From: Jeotgalicoccus nanhaiensis
Lineage (GTDB): Bacteria > Bacillota > Bacilli > Staphylococcales > Salinicoccaceae
Length of the DNA: 64,000 nucleotides
Direction: 5' to 3'
Assembly: GCA_004570955.1 (NCBI GenBank)
Contig: SPPL01000011.1
Coordinates: forward strand, 1-64,000
The position numbers and the translations under genes are program-made. Below, piece after piece: positions 18,881 through 27,020 of this stretch; the stretch's first letter is position 1, and each line of letters begins with the position of its first letter. Under the pieces are notes generated by a model. It saw only the letters and a program-made list of their open reading frames with translations. It did not search any database and was not told the DNA's origin.

Positions 18881-19032
18881 TTCGAGGCTGGGACATAAAT
18901 GTTTACAGTATAAATAAGCCGTACGTTAGCTTTTCTGGGGCATCGCGTGAGCCTGTAGTCTCACGCAGATGCTATTCCTCTAGAAGTCTAACGTACGGCT
19001 TTTGAAGTTACGTTTTTCTTGGTAAATGTTTA
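18881..19032. repeat. Intergenic dyad element with GAGGCTGGGACATAAA head
   Basis: The element starts with GAGGCTGGGACATAAA, a motif I remember as recurrent in staphylococcal intergenic regions. It holds an approximately 86-nt interrupted hairpin: outer 14-bp perfect arms AAGCCGTACGTTAG (18916-18929) and CTAACGTACGGCTT (18988-19001), and an inner near-perfect GCATCGCGTGAG/CTCACGCAGATGC stem. A 10-nt direct repeat TAAATGTTTA flanks it (18896-18905 and 19023-19032). No coding potential is visible. Confidence 0.65.
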
Positions 19033-19052
19033 TCATCCTTCCTGCTTAAAAC

Positions 19053-19090
19053 AAAAAAAAGAGCAGAACCTTCTTCCGGGTTCCGCTCTC
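19053..19090 (-). terminator. Terminator of yidC
   Basis: The minus strand reads GAGCGGAACC, a short loop, GGTTCTGCTC (10 bp with one G-U pair) and then at least eight Us. Confidence 0.85.
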
Positions 19091-19106
19091 ATACTTTATC
19101 GATGAT

Positions 19107-19970
19107 TTATTTTTTACGTTTTTTCTTAGGCTTAACTTTAGCATTTTTAACGCGCGCTTCTTTTTCAGCCTGTTCGCGTTCATGCGCAGCAATAATCGGT
19201 GCCATTTCTTCGTTGACTTTCTTGCGATAGAATGTGTTACCTGCCCAAGTCTGGAAGATCAGGAAGATACCGCCGACTGCCCAGTATAATGGGAGAGCTG
19301 ATGGTGAAATTGCTGAAATCCAAATAATCATTATTGGAGAAATATACATGAACAGCTGCATTTGCTTACGCTGTTCTTCTGCCACATAGCGCGTTGATAC
19401 CCAAGCTTGAACTGCGTATACAATACCTGCAATTGCAACCATGAAGTAATCTGTCTGTGTTAAGTCCATCCACAGGAAATCCGGATGGGCATTGAGTCCG
19501 CCCTCTGAAGGGAATTTTAATGCAAAGTATAAAGCCATGACAACCGGCATTTGAATAAATATCGGCAGACAGCCCATATTCAGCGGATTGATATCGTGCT
19601 TTTTGTAAAGCCCCATCATTTCCTGCTGAGCCGCCATTTTTTCTTCTTGTGTAGTCGCAACTTTAACGCGCTGCTGAATTGCTTCCATTTCTGGTTTGAC
19701 AATCTTCATTTTTTCTCTCATCATCATCTGATTCTTATATGTACGCATCATGAATGGGAAAATTGCCAGTCTCACAATCAGCGTAATGACGATAATAGCC
19801 AGACCGTAGTTATTGTCCAGATTATCTCCAAGCCAGTGCAGTAATGTATCCATCGGCTGGACGAGAGTGTTATAGAAGAAGCCGTCTCTATTCTCAGGCT
19901 GTGAATAGTCACACCCGGCAAGGAATAGTACCAGTACCATAGACGCTGGTAATAGCCACTTTTTAATCAT
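19107..19970 (-). CDS. yidC: YidC/OxaA membrane protein insertase (lipoprotein)
   Basis: This 287-aa insertase has a lipoprotein signal peptide ending LFLAGC (residues about 14-19), five predicted membrane segments, and the conserved YidC core with MGCLPIFIQMPVVMALYFAL and LYWAVGGIF. The tail is strongly basic (KPKKKRKK), as in Gram-positive YidC. The start at 19970 is chosen because GAGGTGA precedes it; the frame extends 29 codons further without an SD. Confidence 0.93.
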   Translation of the reverse strand: MIKKWLLPASMVLVLFLAGCDYSQPENRDGFFYNTLVQPMDTLLHWLGDNLDNNYGLAIIVITLIVRLAIFPFMMRTYKNQMMMREKMKIVKPEMEAIQQRVKVATTQEEKMAAQQEMMGLYKKHDINPLNMGCLPIFIQMPVVMALYFALKFPSEGGLNAHPDFLWMDLTQTDYFMVAIAGIVYAVQAWVSTRYVAEEQRKQMQLFMYISPIMIIWISAISPSALPLYWAVGGIFLIFQTWAGNTFYRKKVNEEMAPIIAAHEREQAEKEARVKNAKVKPKKKRKK

Positions 19971-20069
19971 TTCTTCACCTCTAAGTAATATCTCACATAA
20001 AAAAGATTGTACCATAAATAAAGGTGTATAAAAACCAATTTCATAGCATACGGTCAATATTTCACAAAG

Positions 20070-20684
20070 TTACTGCAACAAAGCTGTCACGGTTTGTTCA
20101 ATATTATCCGCTCCTGTTATTGCTGAAATGACACAGATTCCGTCCACCCCGCTGTCGAGGCACCTTTTATAGTTTTCTTCAGTGATCCCGCCTATTGCTG
20201 CCGTCGGTAATTTCGTATGGTTTACTAACTTCCGTAACCCTTCTGTGCCGATTGCTTCACCCGCATCTTCTTTCGATAAAGTGCTGAACACCGGACCGAT
20301 ACCGAGATACGCTATCCGGGACAGGCTGCTTGATTTAAGTTCTGTTAAATTGCCGACGGACAGACCGATAATTTTATCGTTAAAGTACTCCGGCAGCATA
20401 TCCGGATTCATATCATCCTGACCGATATGAATACCGTCTGCCTCAGCTGCTTCTGCTAAGAGCACATCATCATTAATAATGAACGCTGTATTATACCGGC
20501 TGCACAGCGCCTTCACGTCCAAAGCAAAGTCTAAAAGTTCTTGGCCCGTCTTAATATCCGCCCCTTTTTCCCGGAGCTGAAAACATGTTACCCCTGCTTT
20601 AAAAGCAGTTTCCAGATCCTTCAGCGGATTTTTAAAACTGGATGAAGAGGCAATCAGATACAGTCTCAATATGTCTTTATTCAT
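20070..20684 (-). CDS. thiE: Thiamine-phosphate synthase
   Basis: This 204-aa TIM-barrel enzyme joins HMP-PP and thiazole phosphate to thiamine phosphate. It carries FQLREKGAD, FIINDDVLLA, GIHIGQDDM, the glycine loop LGIGPVFST and PTAAIGGI. It overlaps thiM by 8 bp and is the last gene of a TPP-riboswitch operon. Confidence 0.95.
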   Translation of the reverse strand: MNKDILRLYLIASSSSFKNPLKDLETAFKAGVTCFQLREKGADIKTGQELLDFALDVKALCSRYNTAFIINDDVLLAEAAEADGIHIGQDDMNPDMLPEYFNDKIIGLSVGNLTELKSSSLSRIAYLGIGPVFSTLSKEDAGEAIGTEGLRKLVNHTKLPTAAIGGITEENYKRCLDSGVDGICVISAITGADNIEQTVTALLQ

Positions 20685-21447
20685 AATAATCCACTCTTTT
20701 CACACTGAAATCTGCTGTTTTAAAGTTATAAATTTCATCGATCAGGAGAGCGGCAAAAGTTCCCGGGCCGCCGGCGGCTCCTGCCGCTTTTTCAGCTGCT
20801 ATGTTATACAGGCTGACTGCAGCAACGATACTTTCTGTACTTTCTTCCACCGCTAAAAACGCTGCTGTTATCGCGCCGAGCACACAACCTGATCCTGTAA
20901 TCACTTCCTGATACTTATGCCCGTTGTGCATTATGACTGTCTGTTTTTCGTTTACATACGCATCCATCTCACCGGTAACCAGCACAGGGGCGTTTAACAT
21001 GCTGTGGGCCGCTTTTGCGATATCCAGCGTATTTCCTTCTATGATGGAGTCAACGCCTTTAGACACCGCTTCTTTACCGCTTAGAGCAAGTATTTCCCCG
21101 GCATTCCCCTTCACAAGTGCAATGTCGTATTCACTGAGCAGTTTATCAGTCAGATTTCTGCGAAACACTGATGCGCCGTAACCGACCGGATCGAGAACAA
21201 TCGGAATATTATACTGATTGGCACAGTGTGCCATTTCTTCATACAGCGGCACTTTTTCTTCCGTGCACGTGCCGATATTTAAAAGCAGTGCTCCCGCATG
21301 TTTTAAAATATCCGGTGCTTCGCTTTTTTCACCGCTCATAATCGGAGATGCTCCGAGTGCTAAGAGACTGTTTGCAGTAAAAGGCTTCACGACGTCGTTC
21401 GTAATACATACTACAAGCGGTGTGTTTTTTCTTAACTCTTCTATCAT
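20677..21447 (-). CDS. thiM: Hydroxyethylthiazole kinase
   Basis: This 256-aa ribokinase-like enzyme phosphorylates the thiazole moiety of thiamine for salvage. Motifs are VVCITNDVVKPFTAN, LDPVGYGAS, VKGNAGEILAL and TGSGCVLGAI (anion hole and catalytic Cys). SD AAGGAG precedes the ATG. It is the middle gene of thiD-thiM-thiE. There is no tenA or thiazole-synthesis gene here, so this locus supports salvage. Confidence 0.95.
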   Translation of the reverse strand: MIEELRKNTPLVVCITNDVVKPFTANSLLALGASPIMSGEKSEAPDILKHAGALLLNIGTCTEEKVPLYEEMAHCANQYNIPIVLDPVGYGASVFRRNLTDKLLSEYDIALVKGNAGEILALSGKEAVSKGVDSIIEGNTLDIAKAAHSMLNAPVLVTGEMDAYVNEKQTVIMHNGHKYQEVITGSGCVLGAITAAFLAVEESTESIVAAVSLYNIAAEKAAGAAGGPGTFAALLIDEIYNFKTADFSVKRVDYYE

Positions 21448-21452
21448 CTGAA

Positions 21453-22244
21453 TCAGTCTCCTTGATAGCTGAAATGATTCACCGGTCCGCTGCCTTTACC
21501 GATACCGGGAGAATTTTGTATTGCACTGGTAATATATGCTTTACCTGTTCTGAACGCTTCTTCGACCGTACGGCCTTTTGCAAGCTCGGCTGTTAAAACT
21601 GCCGAGAAAGTGCAGCCCGTACCGTGCGTCTGATCCGTATCAATACGCGCTCTTGTTAAAGTTGAAATTTTTTTCCCGTCATATAAATAATCAGTTGCAT
21701 CACCCGACAGGTGGCCGCCCTTAATAATCACGCTGGCTGCGCCCATTTCATCAACAAATATTTTCAGAGCCCGGTGAATATCTTCTTCTGTCCGGATAGT
21801 CATATTCGCAATCGCTTCTGCTTCATGAAGATTCGGTGTTACTATGTGTGACAGCGGGAGCAGCGTATCAATCAGTGTCGCCATCGATATGTCCGTCATC
21901 AGACGGTCTCCGCTCGTTGCTATCATTACCGGATCCATGACGTACGGAATATTATACTTCCGGATATATTCGGCAATCACAGTCATCATATCCGCCTCTG
22001 CCACCATTCCAGTCTTCATTGCATGCGGCACTTCGTCCGAAAATATGCTGTTCAGTTCTTTGTCGATAAAATCCGCCGGCACATTGTAAACGTCCTGGAC
22101 ACCGAGTGTATTCTGCGCAGTCAGTGAAGTCACCGCAGCCATACCGTAAACACCCCGCGAGTGCATTGCTTTAAGATCCGCAAATATTCCCGCTCCGCCT
22201 GTCGGATCAGTTCCTGCAACAGTTAAACCAATAGGTAAAGTCAT
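21453..22244 (-). CDS. thiD: HMP / HMP-phosphate kinase
   Basis: This 263-aa bifunctional kinase makes HMP-PP. It has GTDPTGGAGIFADLKAM at the N-terminus, YVMDPVMIATSGDRLM, VTPNLHEAEAI and the anion hole HGTGCTFSAV. It is the first gene after the TPP riboswitch, with SD AGGAGG 10 nt before the ATG. In S. aureus tenA precedes thiD; here it is absent. Confidence 0.95.
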   Translation of the reverse strand: MTLPIGLTVAGTDPTGGAGIFADLKAMHSRGVYGMAAVTSLTAQNTLGVQDVYNVPADFIDKELNSIFSDEVPHAMKTGMVAEADMMTVIAEYIRKYNIPYVMDPVMIATSGDRLMTDISMATLIDTLLPLSHIVTPNLHEAEAIANMTIRTEEDIHRALKIFVDEMGAASVIIKGGHLSGDATDYLYDGKKISTLTRARIDTDQTHGTGCTFSAVLTAELAKGRTVEEAFRTGKAYITSAIQNSPGIGKGSGPVNHFSYQGD

Positions 22245-22268
22245 TAAATATATCCTCCTGTAATAAAA

Positions 22269-22292
22269 AACCCGCTTCCAGGGAAGCGGGTT
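22269..22292 (-). terminator. Riboswitch-controlled terminator upstream of thiD
   Basis: The stem CCCGCTTCC/GGAAGCGGG (22271-22290) is followed on the minus strand by six Us. Its 5' arm contains CTTCCCT, complementary to AGGGAAG in the aptamer 3' strand, so an antiterminator can form when TPP is absent. Confidence 0.85.
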
Positions 22293-22326
22293 GGATCGAT
22301 TAAGAGATTTCGTCTGTAATCATCTG

Positions 22327-22407
22327 CACTTCCCTACGCCAGCATAACCTGGATCAGGTGAAAAGGGACAAGCATTCGCTATCTCAGCCGTACCGGCGCC
22401 CCCAGCG
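22327..22407 (-). promoter_or_regulatory. TPP riboswitch (THI element)
   Basis: The minus strand has the conserved TPP-aptamer elements in order: GGGGGCGCC, GGCTGAGAT, CACCTGATC, TATGCTGGCGTAGGGAA. P1 can form between CGCT (5') and AGTG (3'). It is followed 34 nt later by the thiD terminator. TPP binding should stabilise P1 and cause premature termination of thiDME. Confidence 0.96.
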
Positions 22408-22455
22408 GGTTCTATTCTTTTTATTGACATAAGCGTACCATATTTCTTTTAGCCG

Positions 22456-24021
22456 TCAAAGCAGATTGCGGCGTCTGAACACCGACGTTCCGATTGCCGC
22501 AAAAAGAATTCCGAGGCCCGCGATAATTAAAACAGCACTGATATTCATGCTTTCGTAAGGCATATCACTTAAATAGTAAAACGGGCTGAGCATTAAATAC
22601 ACTTCATCGATATTTATCAGCACGCCAAAGTAGTTTGCAAAAAAGATATAGGCAATATATATCCATGCTGCAGTATGCAGCTTTCTGGAGATTCCCGCAA
22701 ATAATGCGGATATCCCTGCTATAAATATAATACCCGCACAGTAATTTATTGCCGCAAGACCGAAGTCTTTAAGAGAAACACTCAAATCCGCAACATTTAT
22801 ACTGGCAAGATACATGCCGGCTATCGTCAAGAGAAAAGATAACACTCCTGTCCCGATACCGTACAGATAATGTGTTGTAAAAATAGTACCGCGCGATACT
22901 TTCCGGTTCAGCGTACCGGCATTCATCACTTCCAGGCGTCCCTTTTTCTCCTCGGTGAGGATACGTCCGTTAATCATCAGAGCGGGCACAGCCGATATTA
23001 GCGCCGATATCACCAGCAGCATGCCGATAAAGAAGACTGCCGGATTATTGTCGCCGAGTGCCTCCCGGAGCATATCATTATCTCCGATCAGACTCTCCAA
23101 ATCTCCGAATATGGAGCCGTAAGATAAGCCGGCGGCAAACAGACCGGCCAGCCAGCTGAAAATCATTACCCGCATATTTAGAAAAGCAAGTTTAGGATAG
23201 CTGGATATTTTTCTTATGTTCTTTTCTTTATTTATTTTTATATAACTGTCCCCGATGTCACGCTTTAAAAATAATACGCAGCTCAGGACAATCAGGATTA
23301 AAATCACAGCAAACGGCAGCAGCCATATTCCCGAGTTACTCCCGTATACTTCAATGCGCGACAGCCAGTGATATGGTGATATTACCGAGTAAGTTGTATC
23401 TAAAGCGTCTGTTACTGCACGGTATAAGTAGAACCCCAGGAGCAGCGCAAGGGACATGCCGAAGGTCAGGTCGCCGCTGTCGAATAAGTTTCCGAATACC
23501 AGTGTTATAACGAAAAATAAAAAACCGAATAAGGCAAGACCGAGTGCATAATAAAAGTTTCCGTATAAGGACAGGCCATCAATATTATATAAACTTAAAC
23601 CGCCCGCTAATATAACAAAGACCAGCAAATTAATAACCGCACCGTTCATCAGCTGGGCTGTAACTATAGTTTTTCGGCCGACACCTGCGCTCAGGATATA
23701 TTCGGTTAATCCCGCGTCCTCAGCTTTTCGGGCCAGACCATTTGCGATTATAAGATTGAAAAGACCGTGAAACAATGCCATGAACATCAGCATCTGATGA
23801 CCGAACATCACAGCTGTTGTATATTCTCCGCCAGGCACCGGACCAATCAGCGCAATCATCGCCGGATTGTCCACTGTCATTTTCATACCTTCCCGTTCTG
23901 CTGACGTACTGTACAGCCCTTCGAACACCGGCGGTACTGCGAGTGATAAACCGCACAGTGCAATTATCCAAAGCGCTGATTTCACTCTCAGATTCTTCAT
24001 CAGCATATTGAAATAAGTCAT
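22456..24021 (-). CDS. ABC-2 type exporter permease
   Basis: This 521-aa polytopic membrane protein has roughly twelve hydrophobic segments in two repeated halves, split by a charged stretch near residue 265 (KINKEKNIRKISS). This resembles the large permeases of antibiotic/polyketide exporters. The substrate is unknown. It overlaps the ATPase gene by 4 bp (ATGA), so the two proteins are translationally coupled subunits. No sensor kinase or regulator adjoins. Confidence 0.85.
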   Translation of the reverse strand: MTYFNMLMKNLRVKSALWIIALCGLSLAVPPVFEGLYSTSAEREGMKMTVDNPAMIALIGPVPGGEYTTAVMFGHQMLMFMALFHGLFNLIIANGLARKAEDAGLTEYILSAGVGRKTIVTAQLMNGAVINLLVFVILAGGLSLYNIDGLSLYGNFYYALGLALFGFLFFVITLVFGNLFDSGDLTFGMSLALLLGFYLYRAVTDALDTTYSVISPYHWLSRIEVYGSNSGIWLLPFAVILILIVLSCVLFLKRDIGDSYIKINKEKNIRKISSYPKLAFLNMRVMIFSWLAGLFAAGLSYGSIFGDLESLIGDNDMLREALGDNNPAVFFIGMLLVISALISAVPALMINGRILTEEKKGRLEVMNAGTLNRKVSRGTIFTTHYLYGIGTGVLSFLLTIAGMYLASINVADLSVSLKDFGLAAINYCAGIIFIAGISALFAGISRKLHTAAWIYIAYIFFANYFGVLINIDEVYLMLSPFYYLSDMPYESMNISAVLIIAGLGILFAAIGTSVFRRRNLL

Positions 24022-24893
24022 TGGCTATCCTCGTAATAGCGCATAAAAATGTCTTCCAGCCGCGGTGGTGCGGTGGTTAAACTTTTCAAGTTATATAATT
24101 TTAAATATTTCAGAAACTCCGGGATTTTTTCATTGTCGATAAATAAATGATAACCATCGGGTGATTCTGAAAATTCATGAACAAAACTCCGGTGTTTTAA
24201 GGCTGTAATATCATCATCCGTATCAATTATATATTCCATCCGTGTGATATGACGCAGTTCAGCCATACTGCCGGATTCTATAATCTTACCATTTCTGATA
24301 ATGGCGATGCGGTCAGCCAGCTTCTCCACTTCCGATAATATATGGCTCGATAAAAGAATTGTTTTCCCCGCATTTTTCGCCTGTATTACTTCCTCGTGGA
24401 AAACACGTTCCATCAGCGGATCGAGCCCCGTCGTCGGTTCATCAAAGATTAAAAGTTCCGCATCGCTTAAAAAAGCACTGATCAATGCAACTTTTTGCCG
24501 GTTCCCCTTTGAATAAGTCTTCGATTTTTTACTGCCGTCCAATTTAAATTTGTCGATGAGCCGACACTTTTCTTCATTGTTCTCATAACCGCGTGTCTTC
24601 ATCATAAAGTTGATTACTTCTTCTCCGGTCAGGTTTCCCCACAGGTTTACATCTCCGGGAACGTAAGCGATATTTTCAATATACTTTTTATTTTTCTTTA
24701 TATTTTTTCCTGCATAGAGGATTTCTCCCTGAGTGGGTTTCAAGGCGCCGATAATCATCCGTATCGTCGTCGATTTCCCGGCACCGTTTGGTCCGATAAA
24801 ACCAAAAACCTCTCCTTTTTTCAAGTTGAAAGAAAGATTTTCCGCAGCACGCACTTTCCCAAAATGTTTGGATACATTTTTCAATTCCAGCAT
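24018..24893 (-). CDS. ABC exporter ATP-binding protein
   Basis: This 291-aa ATPase has Walker A IGPNGAGKST, signature YSKGNRQKV (a degenerate LSGGQ typical of ABC-2 exporters), Walker B LLIFDEPTTGLDP and switch His in LLSSHILSEVE. A C-terminal extension of about 70 residues follows. The start at 24893 (MLELKNVSKHF) has GGGGG 7 nt upstream. It pairs with the permease that follows. The substrate cannot be predicted from sequence. Confidence 0.92.
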   Translation of the reverse strand: MLELKNVSKHFGKVRAAENLSFNLKKGEVFGFIGPNGAGKSTTIRMIIGALKPTQGEILYAGKNIKKNKKYIENIAYVPGDVNLWGNLTGEEVINFMMKTRGYENNEEKCRLIDKFKLDGSKKSKTYSKGNRQKVALISAFLSDAELLIFDEPTTGLDPLMERVFHEEVIQAKNAGKTILLSSHILSEVEKLADRIAIIRNGKIIESGSMAELRHITRMEYIIDTDDDITALKHRSFVHEFSESPDGYHLFIDNEKIPEFLKYLKLYNLKSLTTAPPRLEDIFMRYYEDSQ

Positions 24894-24957
24894 CAGTAAG
24901 CCCCCTTGTTTTTCTGTTAATTTTACCATATCCGCAATCGGACAGTGTTTTTAAGAA

Positions 24958-24990
24958 TGAAAAAAGACCGGAACAATTGTCCCGGTCTTT
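24958..24990 (-). terminator. Terminator of the LysM/Rpf-like gene
   Basis: The minus strand forms AAAGACCGG/CCGGTCTTT with an inner ACAATTGT palindrome, followed by six Us. Confidence 0.85.
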
Positions 24991-25006
24991 AAAAATTATA
25001 TTGTTA

Positions 25007-25819
25007 TTACAGTCTTGCACCGCATACAGGCCATGGTGATGAACCTCTTGAGTTATATAAAGCTTGTGCTCTTTCTGTCTGTTCAGCTGCTGATGCATCC
25101 GAAGCTACACCAGATCCGCCCACTGACTGCCAAGTTTGAGCGTCAAACTGGTAAAGACCGTGGTATAGACCGTTTGAACTTACTACGCTCGCATTACCGC
25201 CTGATTCACATGCTGCTAAAGCACCCCAGTTTAAACCGCTGTTAGTGTTAGCGCTTGTGCTGACATTTTGAGTCTTTGGAGCCGGAGTTGGTGCAGGCTG
25301 CTCCTGTACAGGCTCTTCTTCAGACTGGTAGCTGTAGTTATTCTCTTCTGTTTCGGCAGGCTCTTCATATGTTTCTTCTGCTGCCGGTGCTTCTTCAACT
25401 GGTGCAGCTTCTTTAGCTGCATCACCTGAAACAATTAATTCTTTGCCTTCAAAGATAATGTCTGATGATAAGTTATTCCATTCTTTTAATTCTGCAACTG
25501 TTACATCGAATTCCACTGCGATTTCAAATAATGTATCGCCTGCTTTGATTATGTAAACTTCTTCTTTTTTGTCTTCTTTATCTTTTTTAACTTCTTCTTT
25601 ATCTTCTTTTTCACCGTCGATTTCAATAATCTGACCTGGGACGATTACATCAGAAGTTAATTTGTTTTCTTTTTTAATTGATTCTACCGTCACGTTATTT
25701 TCTTCAGCAAGAGCCCAAAGAGAGTCTCCTGATTCTACTGTATGAGATGCTGCTTCTGCACTGTAGGCAATCGTTGTTGATACAGCGACTGCTGCACCTA
25801 AAGCTAAAACTTTCTTCAT
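25007..25819 (-). CDS. Secreted LysM-LysM-transglycosylase (Rpf-like) cell-wall hydrolase
   Basis: This 270-aa secreted protein has a signal peptide (MKKVLALGAA..., cleavage near residue 24) and LysM domains at about 26-69 and 88-131. These are joined by a Lys/Glu-rich spacer, followed by a Pro/Glu-rich linker to about 195. The C-terminal catalytic domain carries WGALAACESGGN with Glu205, and Cys204/Cys266 can pair as in Rpf-type muralytic domains. It sits where staphylococci carry sceD. Two WalR-type boxes upstream support cell-wall stress control. SD GGAGG is 11 nt before the ATG. Confidence 0.88.
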   Translation of the reverse strand: MKKVLALGAAVAVSTTIAYSAEAASHTVESGDSLWALAEENNVTVESIKKENKLTSDVIVPGQIIEIDGEKEDKEEVKKDKEDKKEEVYIIKAGDTLFEIAVEFDVTVAELKEWNNLSSDIIFEGKELIVSGDAAKEAAPVEEAPAAEETYEEPAETEENNYSYQSEEEPVQEQPAPTPAPKTQNVSTSANTNSGLNWGALAACESGGNASVVSSNGLYHGLYQFDAQTWQSVGGSGVASDASAAEQTERAQALYNSRGSSPWPVCGARL

Positions 25820-25898
25820 AATTGTATAATCCTCCAAAAAAATTTGTTATTATATTTTACGGCTGCTTGCACCGTTAACGTTTTTATCACTGTTTCAC

Positions 25899-25904
25899 AT
25901 TATA
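25899..25904 (-). promoter_or_regulatory. Likely -10 box of the LysM/Rpf-like gene
   Basis: TATAAT on the minus strand lies about 80 nt upstream of the ATG. No consensus -35 is visible 17 bp before it, as expected of an activator-dependent promoter. The WalR-type box at 25956-25972 is 52 bp upstream. Confidence 0.5.
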
Positions 25905-25955
25905 GAGGATAATTATGTTTCATAGGTTACAGCAATATAAAAAGACTGTCCTTAC

Positions 25956-25972
25956 TTTACAATCTTGTTACA
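25956..25972 (-). promoter_or_regulatory. WalR (YycF) binding site, proximal
   Basis: The minus strand has TGTAAC-AAGAT-TGTAAA, an exact match to the WalR motif TGTWAH-N5-TGTWAH. It lies 137 bp upstream of the muralytic enzyme start and faces the gene. Confidence 0.75.
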
Positions 25973-26077
25973 ATCTCATTTCTCTTTTGGCCGCTTTATT
26001 ACACTCTTTCTTTTTCAGTTTCCGCGTCTCTTCAGCTTATTTAAAAACTGCCGAGAAAATGTTATTGCACCGCCTTT

Positions 26078-26094
26078 TGTAAAGTTTATGTAAA
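26078..26094 (+). promoter_or_regulatory. WalR (YycF) binding site, distal
   Basis: The plus strand has TGTAAA-GTTTA-TGTAAA, an exact match to TGTWAH-N5-TGTWAH, 105 bp beyond the proximal box and in the opposite orientation. The 455-bp region 25820-26274 otherwise contains only the -10 box, these sites and the ssb terminator. Confidence 0.6.
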
Positions 26095-26178
26095 AACAAC
26101 CTAAACGCTAAAGTAAACAGACTAATCTGTTATTTGTAACATAAATGCCAAGAACGTAAAGAATCTGTTTTTTTATAC

Positions 26179-26218
26179 AAAAAAACATACTGATTAACCG
26201 CAGCAGGTCATCAGTATG
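26179..26218 (-). terminator. Terminator of the ssb-like gene
   Basis: On the minus strand, CATACTGAT and ATCAGTATG form a 9-bp stem with a 15-nt interior, followed by seven Us. Confidence 0.75.
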
Positions 26219-26274
26219 CATGTGTGTGAGAATGAATGGGTGTAGAACACAGTTCAAAAGGGCGGGTCTATCTG

Positions 26275-26826
26275 TCAGGCTAATATTTTTTTCTTAGTAT
26301 CATCAGGTGCTGTCTCATCTTTATCATTTTCTTTTTCATCTACAATATTAGAAATTATTTCAATATGCTTTTCTTTTTCAGTTTTCTGTTCTGTTTTTTC
26401 CTGGCTGAGTGTATGTACATACTTTTCGCCAAGCGATTCACTAATATTGTAATGATGTACTGCCTGTTCGATCAAGCGGGATGGATTTGATATATCAGTG
26501 CGTTCCCGGATTTTATCCGGCACATGTTTTATGCTCTCTGCCCATATTTCCATGCGGTATTCCCTGGAACCGTCTTTCTTCGTAAAAGATGTGGTCGCGA
26601 GCTGGCCGCTGACACATAATATGTCGCCGGTCTTCGCTTCGTCAAGCACACCCGGGATACTTTTACCGAACGCCTTGCAGTATAAGAAATGTACTTCTTT
26701 ATCTCTCCGGGTATCTTTTGGCACGCGGACTGTTGCAATGATAAATGCATTTACACTCCCCTGCGCATTTTTTGCAATAACATTATTGCTGATAAGTTCG
26801 CCGACAAGCAATACTTTGTTCATCAT
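26275..26826 (-). CDS. Single-stranded DNA-binding protein-like, non-canonical
   Basis: This 183-aa protein has an N-terminal OB fold (NKVLLVGELISNNV, FIIATVRVP, FLYCKAFGK, GDILCVSGQLAT) over residues 1-105. A Glu/Lys-rich tail follows. The C-terminus is KKKILA and lacks the acidic DDDLPF-type tip that recruits partner proteins, so this is probably an accessory SSB, as in the ywpH/ssbB position of B. subtilis. The SD is almost a perfect anti-SD match (AAGGGGGTGAT). Either of two adjacent ATGs may be used. Confidence 0.85.
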   Translation of the reverse strand: MMNKVLLVGELISNNVIAKNAQGSVNAFIIATVRVPKDTRRDKEVHFLYCKAFGKSIPGVLDEAKTGDILCVSGQLATTSFTKKDGSREYRMEIWAESIKHVPDKIRERTDISNPSRLIEQAVHHYNISESLGEKYVHTLSQEKTEQKTEKEKHIEIISNIVDEKENDKDETAPDDTKKKILA

Positions 26827-27020
26827 TCACTATCACCCCCTTTCTGATTACAATGTAATACTTGCGGTAATTTTCTGCAAAAGACAATAATTTCATTTCA
26901 GTGCGATATATAATACAATAATAATGAATACATAAGCAAAATAAATCAGTTTTTTAATTACCGGGGATTTTTTGCTGCAAATAAATTAATTTTGTACTTT
27001 GTTAAAAGGGGACAGCAAAT

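Noticed and set aside
24688-25098. 136-codon minus-strand frame bridging the Rpf-like gene end and the ABC ATPase
   Set aside because: It crosses a strong terminator, lacks an SD and has a composition unlike its neighbours. It is a shadow frame.
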